Of a stretch of 64,000 bases of DNA, positions 10,752-21,769 are shown piece by piece. The DNA is from Plasmopara viticola. Its lineage: Eukaryota; Oomycota; Peronosporomycetes; Peronosporales; Peronosporaceae. Where the stretch lies: NCBI GenBank assembly GCA_001695595.3, contig MBPM02000004.1, positions 1,240,001 through 1,304,000 on the forward strand. The letters are read 5' to 3'. The notes below the pieces were generated by a model. That model searched no databases, was not told where the DNA came from, and saw nothing but the letters and a program-made list of their open reading frames with translations. The position numbers were made by a program, and so were the translations under genes. Within the stretch, counting starts at the first letter, position 1. Every line of letters begins with the position of its first letter.

Positions 10752-13700
10752 CTATGTCATTTCAAACCCAGCACCGGCCGAGATCGACGTCAGCAGCTTC
10801 GCACGAAGCACCTTATACGATGAATACGTGGGAAGTTTCAATGTGTTAAAGCACGTCGAGGAGCTTGGTAAAAGCTCGTCGTCGTTTCGAATAGCGACTT
10901 TTTGAAGGCAAAACTGGGGCGTGAGCGAATTGAAGCCGAGCGATGGAGCGCGTTGGCAGCTCGTTGTAAAGCGTAAGAAGGCAGCTTGTTCAGACGGTGT
11001 AAAACTCGCCAAGGCTTGCCAGAACCAAGCTACGCGCTTGTCCAATGCATAGTAGCCACCAGCGTACCGTGTGTTGGCCTTGAGGTCGTCCATGTCGATC
11101 CGGCCACTCTTTCCCGAAATGAGGACTTGCAATTCAGGCTCGTTAAACATCTGAAGCCAACGTGGGTCAATTAGATCCGACAGTCCCATCCGAAAAGCTG
11201 CGCATTGCTCGCGAATTTGAGTGTTTAAATAGTAATTTGCAACCAAGTGAATGTACCGCGTTTTGTTGCAATTCGTCACAGCGACATTTCCGCCGCCAGG
11301 AATGAGCTCAATCTCTTTTTGTTCCCCAAACACTTGGTGAACAACCGTGTGGGTCAACCCAAGATCCTCTACGTCTCCTTCATACGATTTGAGAAACATT
11401 AAATTCTATCCCACGCAAAAAAACACACAATTTTAACATCCAGCTTTTGTCAATCTACAACTCGTCACTTACTTTGTAAATTTCAGGGTCCAATGACGGC
11501 AGCTCATTTAATTGGTTGAAAGAGTGCAATAGTTTCGACAGGAAAAAATGAGCAAATTTGGGTTGCACCACGATACCTTCGTACAACCCTTTTCCCAAAA
11601 TTCGACCCACAAATTGAAACATGGTCAAGTGATCAATGTCACGTGAAAAATGACCAGAAGCAGAATGTGGATTCGGATACAGCAATTGATCGTGAGTCGT
11701 GAGAAAGAGGCCGTACTGCAAATCGAACGCCAACGTCGACAAATCCAACCAAAACTCTTTAAACAGGCCCCCGGCATCGATTCCGACTTCCTCCCGTCCA
11801 GCAGCATTGACAAAAACGACGTTGATGCGCTTCTTCAAATTGGTGCGAATCGTATTCAATTTTCGTAACCCGTCGTGTAAAATCGCTTCTCGATGAATGC
11901 GAATGCGGTAGACGGAGCAATTTTCGTTCTGATGCACTTCCTTGTCGGCTTTCACAAGTCGTTGAAATAGTTTGACACGATCACTGAATGGAACGAGGTA
12001 TGGCATCGACTGAATGAGCTTGTTGGCTCGAGGCGTGCCCACCAACACTTCGTCAATCAATTGACTACTATCGAGCTCGGCAATAATCCTGAAAGCCACC
12101 AATTTAGTCGGTTGTAGATCAAGGTGATGGAAACAGATACGTACCAGCTCGTGACATTGCAAAATGGCTGACGGGAACAGCGGTTGTAGAGAACACGCAT
12201 CAAACGAGTTGCCATTTCAACGACAAACATGCCAAAGGCAACAGACTCGGTAGAAGGTGCAAGATTGGCGTACGTCCAGTACGCTTTGTGAAGGGCATGC
12301 TTGAGACTCACAACGATTCGCTCAATCTGACAAAGTGGCAGTGGATACTCTTGTTCGTACATCTTTAGCGGCAGCACAACAGTATCAACAACAATTTAGT
12401 ATTTAATGTCAAACACAACGTCTCACCTCTTCATCGTCCATTACGACTAAAAGGTGTTCATATGACATGCAAAACAGCAACAACATGCACACATATGGGT
12501 CGGAGCTGCGCGCGTGAATCAAGTCGACATTCTGCCATACATCACGTCGTTCAGTCTGTAAGTGTTGACTAAACTCTAGACGCGATCGTAACTTTACCCT
12601 GGCAAAATCTTCGAAATCGTTAGTGTCTTGCAAAACACACCACAACATTCGAACCAAAGAAACGCTTGGCATGGCATTTTCTTCACTTTTCACAACCTCG
12701 ACTTGGTAGAAAGCCAAGGTGTTGAGTAGCCGCATAGCGTACGACTGTCGCTTTCCCCCATCATTGCCCCATCGAAACAGAAATGTACCACACAGACACG
12801 ATAAAGCCTTGACGTTTTCCAAATCAAAAGGGTCCTGGGTTTTTGACAGCTTGATCGTTGCTGCCCGCTGAGACAATCGACTTCCTGGTCTTTTATCCTC
12901 ATCAATCTTGCTTGCAGCAAGTTGACGTGCTTGTCTGGAAGTATTTGGCAGGCCGCCAACACTGTAAACTTCTTCACTGTCATCTTGTCTACGCCGCAGC
13001 CCCGCTTTTTCAAACAAATGACGTGCCCATGTCGCCTTTCCAATCGATTTCATCTTTTGCCACGTGACGGAAAGTGACGTTGATAACGAAGACGCCGACG
13101 CAATATCGCCAAAGCCGAATTGCTCCTAGACACACCACATTCGAGTCACGATACTTTGATGAACCAGAGAGTCAGTGGGTCTTACTGCAATCGTTGACGC
13201 CTCTGCATACATTGGCGTTGGCCGTTGAGTTGCCAGCGGGTGGCGAAGCGCGCTTGGTGAAAAGGAGAGAATGTGATTGCACATGGAGCGCAAATACTGA
13301 TCGTTCACCATGATCCGGAGCTGCTCATTCAAAGCTTCTGGGAACACTACGGGCACAGAGTGGGATTCCGATACTTTTGTCCATGAGACTGCTACGCCGG
13401 ATGCAGCATACGTTGCGGGAGGTACAGCCTGCAACAGTTTGGACAGAAGCTGCAGTTCGCTCAACACAATCGCATCGGTCTTCTTTTCCACACTGCGCAT
13501 TCACAACGCATCATGAGCTCTCTTTGGTTTCAATCCGTACTTGCATGGACTTACCGATCGGATAACCAAAGAATGTTGCCAAGTAGCCAAGCTTCAGAGG
13601 CGATCGCAGCTACGGGCGAGACGGGAAAGTCAAACACTGACAAGTCGAGTCCAGCGTGCAATAACCTATTCCATAGCGGCACGTTGGTAAGTTGGAGCAG

Positions 13701-14652
13701 TCGATCAGCCGCGACGATTTGATTCAACAGCGGTACAGAAAGAACCTGCCAAACATCAAAGAAGAAAGCATTAAACAATCGTATGAAACAAAGAAAACGC
13801 TCCCTTTGACGTACTTCCATCATAAAGGCTTCCAAAAGGCCCCTCGTTGTTGATAGTAACTCCACTGCGAAGTCCATCAAAGCGTTACAATATTGCACTT
13901 CGGTGGCACAACTTGTCACTAAACTTTGATTTCGTGCCAAGATCATCGCTTGTCGTATCTTTTGAATCACGGAGACCTTTTTCATCTCGCTGTACAGCAT
14001 CTTGCTCGGTTGAAACACTGTCAATTGACCTCGGACCAAGTATTGCTGCATCTCTGAATTTCTAGACGTTACTATTTGCACAAATTTTACTCCACTTCCA
14101 GTAGTTACTATCGACGATGAAACATGGCCACATTGTAGACACAAGTCAACAAAACGCCGTAGCTTCCACGCTCTTTGTTTCTCATTTCCCTCTACAAGTC
14201 CATCGGAAGCACTAAGTAGCGCATCTGTGAACATTAAGCTCAATTGCTGCAATTTCTGTACGTCTTCAACGCTCCCCGTGTAGAAAGAAAGTATTAAACG
14301 CAGCAACTACGTCATTAGTATCATATGTCAGAAACAAGTCATATTTTCCATTATTATAGTAAAGCACCTCAAAGAGCACATGATATGGTAGTGGCATGTT
14401 GGGGAGCTGTAATAGAGTTTTCAAATTTATAATATCGCCCACTTTCTGATCAAAGTCGGCGCGCGTGAGTGTCCGCACGCGTCGTGCAGTGAGGCGCCCA
14501 CGAACAAACGCATGCAAAAGCTTTGCCGCCTTTTCTTGCTCATGCCGTCGAATCCGCGCCTTCCGCTGCTCTCTCGCTAGTTGGAGCACACGCGCGCGGT
14601 CGTCCCGACGGACCCTGCCCCCACGCGCCAGCTCATTGTCGCGTAAAAACAT
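10752..14652 (-). CDS. HECT-type E3 ubiquitin ligase, UBE3B/UBE3C-like
   Basis: Multi-exon gene with ATG at 14652-14650 and stop TAG at 10754-10752. Introns with GT...AG ends fit at 13493-13554, 13126-13185, 12364-12427, 12089-12144 and 11406-11472 (56-67 nt). The N-terminus has an arginine-rich IQ-like segment (LLHAFVRGRLTARRVR). The HECT domain fills the C-terminal ~370 residues (VNAAGREEVGIDAGGLFKEF, GRILGKGLYEG, YKNLMFLKSYEGD). The catalytic cysteine is in SSSTCFNTLKLP, codon 10853-10851. The enzyme accepts ubiquitin from an E2 as a thioester and passes it to substrates. Exon lengths sum to 1197 codons plus one extra base; the extra base maps to the C4 run at 14274-14277, or a further 55-nt intron (14256-14310) restores the frame. 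Confidence 0.85.
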
Positions 14653-14739
14653 TTTTTCTATATTCTGATTCCATCAAATACATCCAGAAGAGAGCTAAGA
14701 AAGACCTGTCAAATGCAATTGAGCTTTGCTATACCAGCT

Positions 14740-15700
14740 TAAACTATGTGAATTATAACGTACAGGATGACCCATCACCCAATCATTAGCACGGGGGTAT
14801 CCGTGCAGTTGCCTCGGCGTACGCCATTGTCGGTGCTAGAATCCCCATCGACAGCGACATTTGTCAGAAACTCTCCAAGGTATCGTATTGCAGAGAGGAA
14901 AGACCAAGCCAGATAGACATACACACGCACTGCCTTCCCGATTACGCGTATACTTGTGCAATTGCGAGTCTTGTACTTGTGGCGACCCCACGTGATGCTC
15001 ACAGATTCTGCTAAACCATCTCCAACACCCGTGATGAACACGAGAATGAATGTCAAGGATCCATGAGCAGCAAAAAGCCAATCAAAGAACATCAGAATGA
15101 ACATCCCAGGAGCAATGTTACCCACAATGATCCAAGTAAGCGTGTTTGGACAGTCCTCTGGACGGCCAAGTGAGTTAAATTGCAACATAAAAAACTTGGA
15201 GTGCTCGCGAAAAGGCTTGATAAGGACGAAGAAGCCCAACATGGTGAAAAATCACCCCAATTCCGAGCAAATGAGCCAGAATGCCCTGACTTAGGAACTA
15301 GTGGCACCATCTAGGCAGCGAAATGTTGCAGCCTACGCGTGCAGACGATTTGTTTGTCTTGATATACCCCCTGTGACCCATTGCAAAAGCAACGGCGAAC
15401 GATCTTGCCAACCAGTGATCCCACCACCACATGTTCAAGCTTTGGTATCTGCATAACCCAAACTTTTACATCAAGACCACTACGGCTCGTAATTATACGT
15501 CCGTACGACCATCACTCCACATTCCGAGCACAAATACAGAGCCAAAGGTGCCATACCAGTATTTTCTATCATCATTAGCAGCTTCTCCTACAAGCGAGGA
15601 TCTCGAGCTGCCAATTGGTAGCAAAGAGCCTTCTACAGAATGAAGAGCACCAAATGGACGCAATGTGTGCTCAGACCGCTCGGTGCCTTTCAAATAACAC
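14740..15700 (-). pseudogene. Decayed inverted copy of the lipid-kinase-like gene
   Basis: The - strand matches the gene at 8795-9961 over most of its length. Near-identical segments include the LVLIKPIREHSKFFMLQFN region (about 15242-15180), NIAPGMFILMFF, GSLTFILVFITG and the DTPVLMIG end, with the matching 3' sequence continuing to about 14740. The 5' third (about 15700-15380) is only loosely readable (SSLVGEAA, YWYGTF). Frameshifts, stops and deletions, including loss of several residues in the EATAPHTMDTP segment, make it non-functional. Its 3' end lies within about 90 bases of the HECT start codon on the same strand. Confidence 0.8.
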
Positions 15701-16803
15701 GAAGCAAGACGTGAATCAAAACTACGGCGATCAGCGGTATTGCCACGGAATTCAAGCCTTCAATTGCGGTCACATCGTGAAGTTAATGCTTTGATACCAA
15801 TTGCAAATGAGTTTAATGTCTCGACGTTTACAAATAGGCAGGAGCTAGATTCTTGACTCAAACGCAGTATGACGGAGGGAGCTATTGCCGATACAACCCT
15901 TTTGACTGTTTGAGGAGCTGTCTTGAAGATTCAACATTTGAGACGAGACGTACGAATTAAAGCCTTTTCTACACGGACACATCAACTTAGAGTGTGTCCA
16001 GAAGTGTTTGAATAATATTAAATACAATATGTTTTGCTGCACTTGCAGCATTTACCAAGCTGGACTGTAGCACGACCCACCCTTTTATCGCGTGCAACTA
16101 ATTATTGCTTAGTTATGCTTTAATAGATATGTTGACTAACGTACAATGTTCAAATATGCAGTGTACTATATACTACATCATCGAAATCTCTGAGGGTACG
16201 CTCGTCACTCTTCTATGCACAGCAAAAGCGGACGACGAGCGGACACAACCAACATTCTCGATTCCTTAGTGTACCGGTATTGGACATCTTAAGACGAGAC
16301 AAAGAAAAAACATTTGTGTTGACAGAGAAAAATATTAAATCGTTCAATATTAAATTAGAGGGGGTCGAAATTACTACATTTTTTTAGCTACAAATACAAA
16401 AGTAAGCACCAGCACAAAAACTACCACAAACTACATCTTTTCCGTTATACTCTATTCAAAGCGAGCCAAAGCATAGGCGTACAGACACGGGGACTGTACC
16501 TAGTGTGAGCTCTTACAGCGAACAATCTGTTCTGTGTGGTTTTGCAAATCATCGCCGTAAAGAGCTGTACATTTGCATTTTGTCATGTGGACCACACGTT
16601 GTTGGGTACTTTTCGACAAAAAGCAAAAGCTGTTCTTGCTACCTTTGCTTTACGACGCTCATGAGATCATAAGCACAGGTGGTCAACACATTCACAACAG
16701 TTGACAAACCTTCCCTGGACAAAGAGCTCACAATTTCCGCCACAGACGACAGACCATGTACGTAAAACACTGCATATGGTGCTGTTGCGATCAGGAGGCG
16801 CAA
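15701..16803. other. Intergenic, AT-rich, no gene recognised
   Basis: About 1.1 kb with only short open frames and no recognisable coding or RNA feature. It separates the lipid-kinase pseudogene from the left arm of the inverted effector duplication. Confidence 0.4.
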
Positions 16804-16945
16804 ATCGATCATCGCTCTGTGTTCTGGACTAGGATAAAGAAAAAGGTACGGTCGATCAAACCCATCATCGCACAGGTGGTAAAATCTGTAAATCTGATTG
16901 GTAGCAAAAGCTGATTTGTTTGTCTGCTAAGGTGATACAATGTCC

Positions 16946-16960
16946 CTCACTTGGCAATTC
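16946..16960 (+). promoter_or_regulatory. Oomycete initiator-like core promoter element
   Basis: CTCACTTGGCAATTC lies 20-35 bases before the ATG at 16981 and closely follows the oomycete initiator consensus, recalled as GCTCATTYYNCAWTTT. It argues that transcription starts here and that the upstream in-frame TTG at 16951 is not a start. The corresponding site in the inverted copy differs at key positions. Confidence 0.45.
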
Positions 16961-16980
16961 ACTGCGATTTGAAGCCAAGG

Positions 16981-18741
16981 ATGTGGCTGCTCGTCTTGGT
17001 ACGTACAATAGCTATCGTCCTACTTTCTTCTAGCATATGGATGCCGCTGGGCTCGAGTGCATTAAATGATCCGAATTCAAACTTGATTGGTCCCGATCTC
17101 GTTCCAGCAAGAGCGCTGAGCCATAACGCCACACGTAGGCAAAATGATTCATTTGTTGACGACAAGGTCAGTGAAGCGAGGGGAAAAGCGGTAGTTATTG
17201 TCGAGAAATTGCAGACAATATTGCCCTTGGAGCTTACGGAGTCAGAATTTATAGCGATTTTGAGAGCCATACAGTTGCATAAAGAAGCCGTGGCAAATGG
17301 AGTCGAGTCAGACCTTGAAAAGGTAATTGATTTGCTTAAAGGAAGGACAAGGAGAGAGCAGATACTTGGTGTTTCCCCAAAAAACATGGCAAACCGAAAT
17401 GTGGTACTTTTGCATTTCTTGCATGCCCGTGAAAGTCCTCCCGATATGTTTCGTATCATGAAATTGCATGGATTGTGTACTCCTGCCGACAAGAACAGTA
17501 TTGACCCCAAGCTTTTCTTGTGGTTCGAGTATATCAAGAGTTACAGGCAACTTTGCGACGTAGGTACGAATGGCGCGGCTACAAGTCGCGTGTTCTTTGG
17601 CGACAAAGAGCTGTTTGAATTTTTAGAGAAAGAAATCAATTTGCAGGAATTCGAGAGAGCCATGGCGTCTCCAGTTGATGCATTGGAGGAGGATCGAATC
17701 GACCCGCATCAACAAGTGGTGACACTATCTGAAATGCTGCGAGACGATCCGCGTACAAAGAGCCTCGCTGAAGACATGCAAATTTACATGGTCTCAAAGT
17801 CGGAAACTCAGACATATGTGTTTAAGGCATGGCTGAAGGCTGGAAAATCACCGGAAAGCGTCTTTCAACTCATGCGTCGCAAGCTTGGGCTTGCTCGGAT
17901 TTCTCTCGACGACAGAATGTTTGGTCCATGGCTCACTTATCTCGCAATGTCTTGGGACAGTGTGCCCTTTGAGACTTTGTACTTCCGTGACTACGACAGG
18001 TTTCTAAACTTGTTGAGCGCATCAGGATATACACTACATCAAGGACTAAACATGCTCCAGTCGGTTGCTTTTCATGAGGTGCTCAAAGGGCTGCCTTCCA
18101 ATGGCTTCATGCCCCACGCAGGTTGTTTGTGGATAATGTGGAGGATCAAAGACTGGATGAAGACTGGAATGACACCCGAAAAGGTTTTTTATAATTTACA
18201 CCTTACAAGCAAAATTTCGTTTGGAAACCCTAACTTTCTGTCGGGAAATCTGTTTATCATTTCTTACAAGCTGAAGCAGGAGTTCACTAGCGAACAAGTG
18301 GTCGATTTGTTGCTTTTGGGAAATTCAATTGATGAGGTCAAGAACCTGTATCAATCGGTGAAAGAGTATCCGCTAGTGGGAGACATTGCAAACGGTGTGC
18401 TGGGGTACCTTTCCGATAAATCCAGAAATATGCTGGTACTTCCCCCACCTGCCGTCGAAATCGACAACCTTGTTCCGTATCTCGAGGGTAACAGTCTCAT
18501 TCCTTTTGAGGAGCGCTTTCAACATGTTGTGGCATATTTTAGGCTGCGTCTAAAGATGAAAGTGGATGATGCCATCGATAGAGTGATCACTTTGATGTAT
18601 AGAGGAATGGGCTACGATGGTTGTGCGGCCGCGCTCGGAATGCTCAAGGATAGTTCACGCGCGCGAAAATCGATTGCTCGTTTTTTTGATGACGGGACGT
18701 TTTCAAAGAAGCCTCGCATTCCCATAAACAGTGATTTTTGA
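16981..18741 (+). CDS. Secreted multi-repeat LWY effector candidate, intact
   Basis: A 586-residue intronless frame from the ATG at 16981 (the frame is open 10 codons further up only to a TTG). It opens with a signal peptide (WLLVLVRTIAIVLLSS core, cleavage near SSA), then an RALS sequence about 44 residues in where RXLR would stand, followed by an acidic-basic DDKVSEAR stretch resembling a dEER motif. The rest is helical with at least three units of about 120 residues in LWY style: HARESPPDMFRIM, AWLKAGKSPESVF plus PWLTYL, and DWMKTGMTPEKVF plus FIISYKL. Such proteins are delivered into plant cells by oomycetes and usually act on immunity. No host target can be inferred. Two decayed relatives lie nearby. 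Confidence 0.75.
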   Translation: MWLLVLVRTIAIVLLSSSIWMPLGSSALNDPNSNLIGPDLVPARALSHNATRRQNDSFVDDKVSEARGKAVVIVEKLQTILPLELTESEFIAILRAIQLHKEAVANGVESDLEKVIDLLKGRTRREQILGVSPKNMANRNVVLLHFLHARESPPDMFRIMKLHGLCTPADKNSIDPKLFLWFEYIKSYRQLCDVGTNGAATSRVFFGDKELFEFLEKEINLQEFERAMASPVDALEEDRIDPHQQVVTLSEMLRDDPRTKSLAEDMQIYMVSKSETQTYVFKAWLKAGKSPESVFQLMRRKLGLARISLDDRMFGPWLTYLAMSWDSVPFETLYFRDYDRFLNLLSASGYTLHQGLNMLQSVAFHEVLKGLPSNGFMPHAGCLWIMWRIKDWMKTGMTPEKVFYNLHLTSKISFGNPNFLSGNLFIISYKLKQEFTSEQVVDLLLLGNSIDEVKNLYQSVKEYPLVGDIANGVLGYLSDKSRNMLVLPPPAVEIDNLVPYLEGNSLIPFEERFQHVVAYFRLRLKMKVDDAIDRVITLMYRGMGYDGCAAALGMLKDSSRARKSIARFFDDGTFSKKPRIPINSDF

Positions 18742-18900
18742 GCGGGACAGCAAACTTTTTCTTTTCCAAGCTCTACAAACACCAGTCCTCGTACAAGATA
18801 GCCGAGCAAAAACGTATTAAGTTTTTGAAATATGCTGCTGCTCAGCCCTCAGCCCTTCGAAAGCGTAGGCTTATAGCTAGATTTCAAGCTACCTTCCGTT

Positions 18901-21769
18901 TTTAAATTTAATCTTAATACCGTCAGCTCGTATACATAAATATACGCACCTAGTTCGTATAACTTTGTCGGATCAATAAACTATACACGTGAGTTAATTT
19001 ATAATTTTGTATGAAGGCTGATCAAGTACGCCAGCCTTCGCATAATGTGTGCCACACACTTGTTTTACCTCAAAATTTTTTGCAAGGTTTTTCATTCCCA
19101 AGACTTGTTAAATGGTCTTGCTATTTCAACGTTTGCATTGGCAAGACTCAGCAGATCTACAGTGACAGTTAATGCACTTCGTTAGTGCTCACATGCTCCC
19201 AGTTCAATGCGTTAAAAGTTAGCTATGCGATAAACAAGACCGTTCACCATAAGCGAGACTTTGTTGAAAATGTTTTTAGGTGCAACCACTTTCGATGCAC
19301 TGGAACCAATCTTGTCGAATGTAAGAGCATGTCAAAGTGCAGGTCTTGGTGAAGCTCTTCATCTCGAGTCACTTCAAACAGAAACGTATACGACTCGAAT
19401 GATTTTTTCTCTAGTAAAGTTAGTGGAGACACGACTCAATTTGTCGGCAGCTTTTTGTCGTCAGTTGCTGCGTGAACTCGTACCCGCATCGTACAGACCC
19501 TGTACCTTGCAAGTAATTGATCGAATGGGCAAACTTGTTTTTGAGGTACAAGTGAGCGCAGAACTTTAACGGAAGATATGACTTTTCTCGAAAATACAAT
19601 CAAAAGTTGGCCTTGTAACCTTTCAAGTATAAAAGTAGTGCTTAAATAGCTCGTGCGCTCAATCTTCATTGGCATATAGCCAAGACGACTCACGCTCCTT
19701 GCTTCGTTGTTAAAGAAGTGAGTACATTTTTGAGGTCCTGCGCTCTTTTTGGGCTGGAATTAGTTAACGATCCAGATCCTGATGCGATTTCTTCACGGAC
19801 GTGATCACCTCCTCACCTTGTCTCGGGCTCGAGCTTTTAACCTTCGATGACAACAGGAAAAGAGATCATTCGATCCACAAATGCTTTGTTGAGTTGTTGT
19901 TCATTGCAGACCAATTGCTCGCCTTAAACACTTATTAAGGTAAAGGCACGCTTCAAATTGGCTCAATATCAGTGGATTTGTTGAAGGAGCTAGTGCTAAG
20001 CCTATACGGTATTGTCGGCATTGCTTTCGCTATATAGTGAGGGTTATACGTAATATAGCAATGCACGTATCAAATTAAGGCTTCAAACGCGAATGTATGT
20101 GCGCACACATAAGCTTTTGCGCGGACGTGCCCCGTAAATTTACGTCGAGTAATAAATGTACGGAGGGATTTTAATATTGAAATTCGAAGGTGTGAGGAAA
20201 TGCTTCGTAGAATGTGTGCGCAGCTTTGTTAGAGGGCAAATTACCTTTGATTTGTGTGGAGCTATTAAGTTTGGCTTTAATGTATTGGCGCTCCCAGATT
20301 GATTCAAGACATATAGATATGAACGATATGCTGCATATCAGAATAGACTAATCATGTCCTTCCGGTCGAGGACATGAACGCACAGAGTTTGCAGACATCG
20401 ACCCCGACATCGATGCTGGCGCTGTCCGAGTCTTATGAAAGACAGGTTAATATGCAACGCTAAAAGCACGTTGATTCCATTAAATATTCTTCAAAAGAAA
20501 TTGGAAGTAGTCAAACTCTTTTCCGGTGAAATATCTTCTTTACAAAAGTTGTGGAGGGGGGTCACACAGCACCTTGTACGACCTTTCGGTGAACGACCAT
20601 TCCCTGTGTTTGACCTTAAATGGATTAATGTATCAATAATTTGCACTTTAAAGAGTCAAAAGCTCAGCGAGCTATGAAACACAATGCCCATTTTGTACGT
20701 CCAGATAATAAACGTCTCGCAATCATTGTTATCCAATCTCAAGCTGCTAGTTTTTTCAATAATAGAGAAGAGCTCTAGAGTGCTCATCCTTGACCAAATC
20801 TGCGGTGATGGGGATGGCAAATTTCAAAGCTGACTTCGTGGATGAAGGAGCTTCGTAAGATAATGATTCCAAGCACTGTCGCTTCTTAGAAAGCAATATT
20901 TTTTGACTTTGTAAGTTTAAGAAAACCCAAGCCGAAGCACCCGAATCTAAATCAGAGAAAAAAATTACCGTGCTTCGTCCCACTTTGCGACATAGTTTGC
21001 ACGGGCAAATACACTGCTTTTGAGCACCACTAATGCATTTAACCGGACATGTTAAGACAATGTAGTTGCTGCGTCTTGACTTGTCACGACAATGTAGTCC
21101 GACTTTGGCAAAAATGGATGGCGACTGTCAATTATTCTATTCTCGCTGCAGTCGTGCATGTAATATAAACAGCAAAATGCCACTCAAGCTTTCTTATCAG
21201 GCTGGCTTGATAGATGGCTGGCAAGAATTAACTAGTAATGTCATTTAACCAAAGATTTCATTTATTTCAAACATTAGTGAAGTCTGCCTAATAAACTTCA
21301 GCGGTAGTATAATATCAAACATTGTTGGGGTATTCACTTTAACGAGCACCACCTGCGTAAATGATGGTTTTGGGCTCAAAGCGGCATGATGCGACGACAG
21401 TGGCGCTGGGGATAACAGTGGTATGCCATGGTTTAAGGAGTGTGCACGATGGCCAAGAAGCTGTTGTGCGTTGGCAAAAAGGAAGATTATAAACGTGATT
21501 TAGCTAGTAAATCATGCCCCACGCGACCATTTGGATTGTTTATTGACCAATCGTTTTCTTGTCGTGTATAATTTTGTGCGTCAAGCTTTGTAATGTCTCG
21601 ACTATTGAATAGGCCAAGTCGTTAGCGTTCTTAAATATTATGCATGAATAAGTACTTTAGAGTGTTTAAGAGTGAGTATTTATAAGCTTTCGAACTCGCA
21701 GTATCATAAGTAAAGATAAATGAGACATCCGACAGAACATTTAGAACTCTCTGTTAACTTGTTGAGCTA
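18901..21769. other. Spacer between inverted arms, gene-poor
   Basis: About 2.9 kb of AT-rich sequence. The only notable frame is 19270-19569 (described separately). Short frames near 20435-20677 and 21066-21248 show no recognisable features, and I see no RNA gene or transposon terminus. Confidence 0.35.
19270..19569 (+). CDS. Hypothetical small protein
   Basis: An open frame of 99 residues from the ATG at 19270, with balanced amino-acid use, moderate hydrophobic content and helix-like segments, ending in an IDRMGKLVFEVQV strand. No signal peptide, membrane segment or recognised domain. Coding is plausible from composition but unsupported by neighbours; it could be an exon or remnant of a larger gene. 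Confidence 0.22.
   Translation: MFLGATTFDALEPILSNVRACQSAGLGEALHLESLQTETYTTRMIFSLVKLVETRLNLSAAFCRQLLRELVPASYRPCTLQVIDRMGKLVFEVQVSAEL

Larger units (their letters stand above)
16804..18900 (+). repeat. Inverted duplication, left arm (intact effector copy)
   Basis: This segment matches the reverse complement of about 21770-23830. Matching extends beyond the coding sequence. Upstream, both arms share a GATCATCRCTCTGT-like stretch and an ATCATCGCACAGGTGGT stretch about 90-130 bases before the start codon. Downstream, both share CGGGACAGCAAAC, an AGCCGAGC element, TGCTGCTGCTCAG and AGCGTAGGCTT. The unit is therefore a gene with its promoter and 3' region. Confidence 0.75.

Noticed and set aside
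16951..16980. Effector start ten codons upstream of the ATG
   Set aside because: The codon at 16951 is TTG and falls inside the initiator-like element; in copy B the equivalent is GTG. The ATG at 16981 starts directly on the signal peptide.
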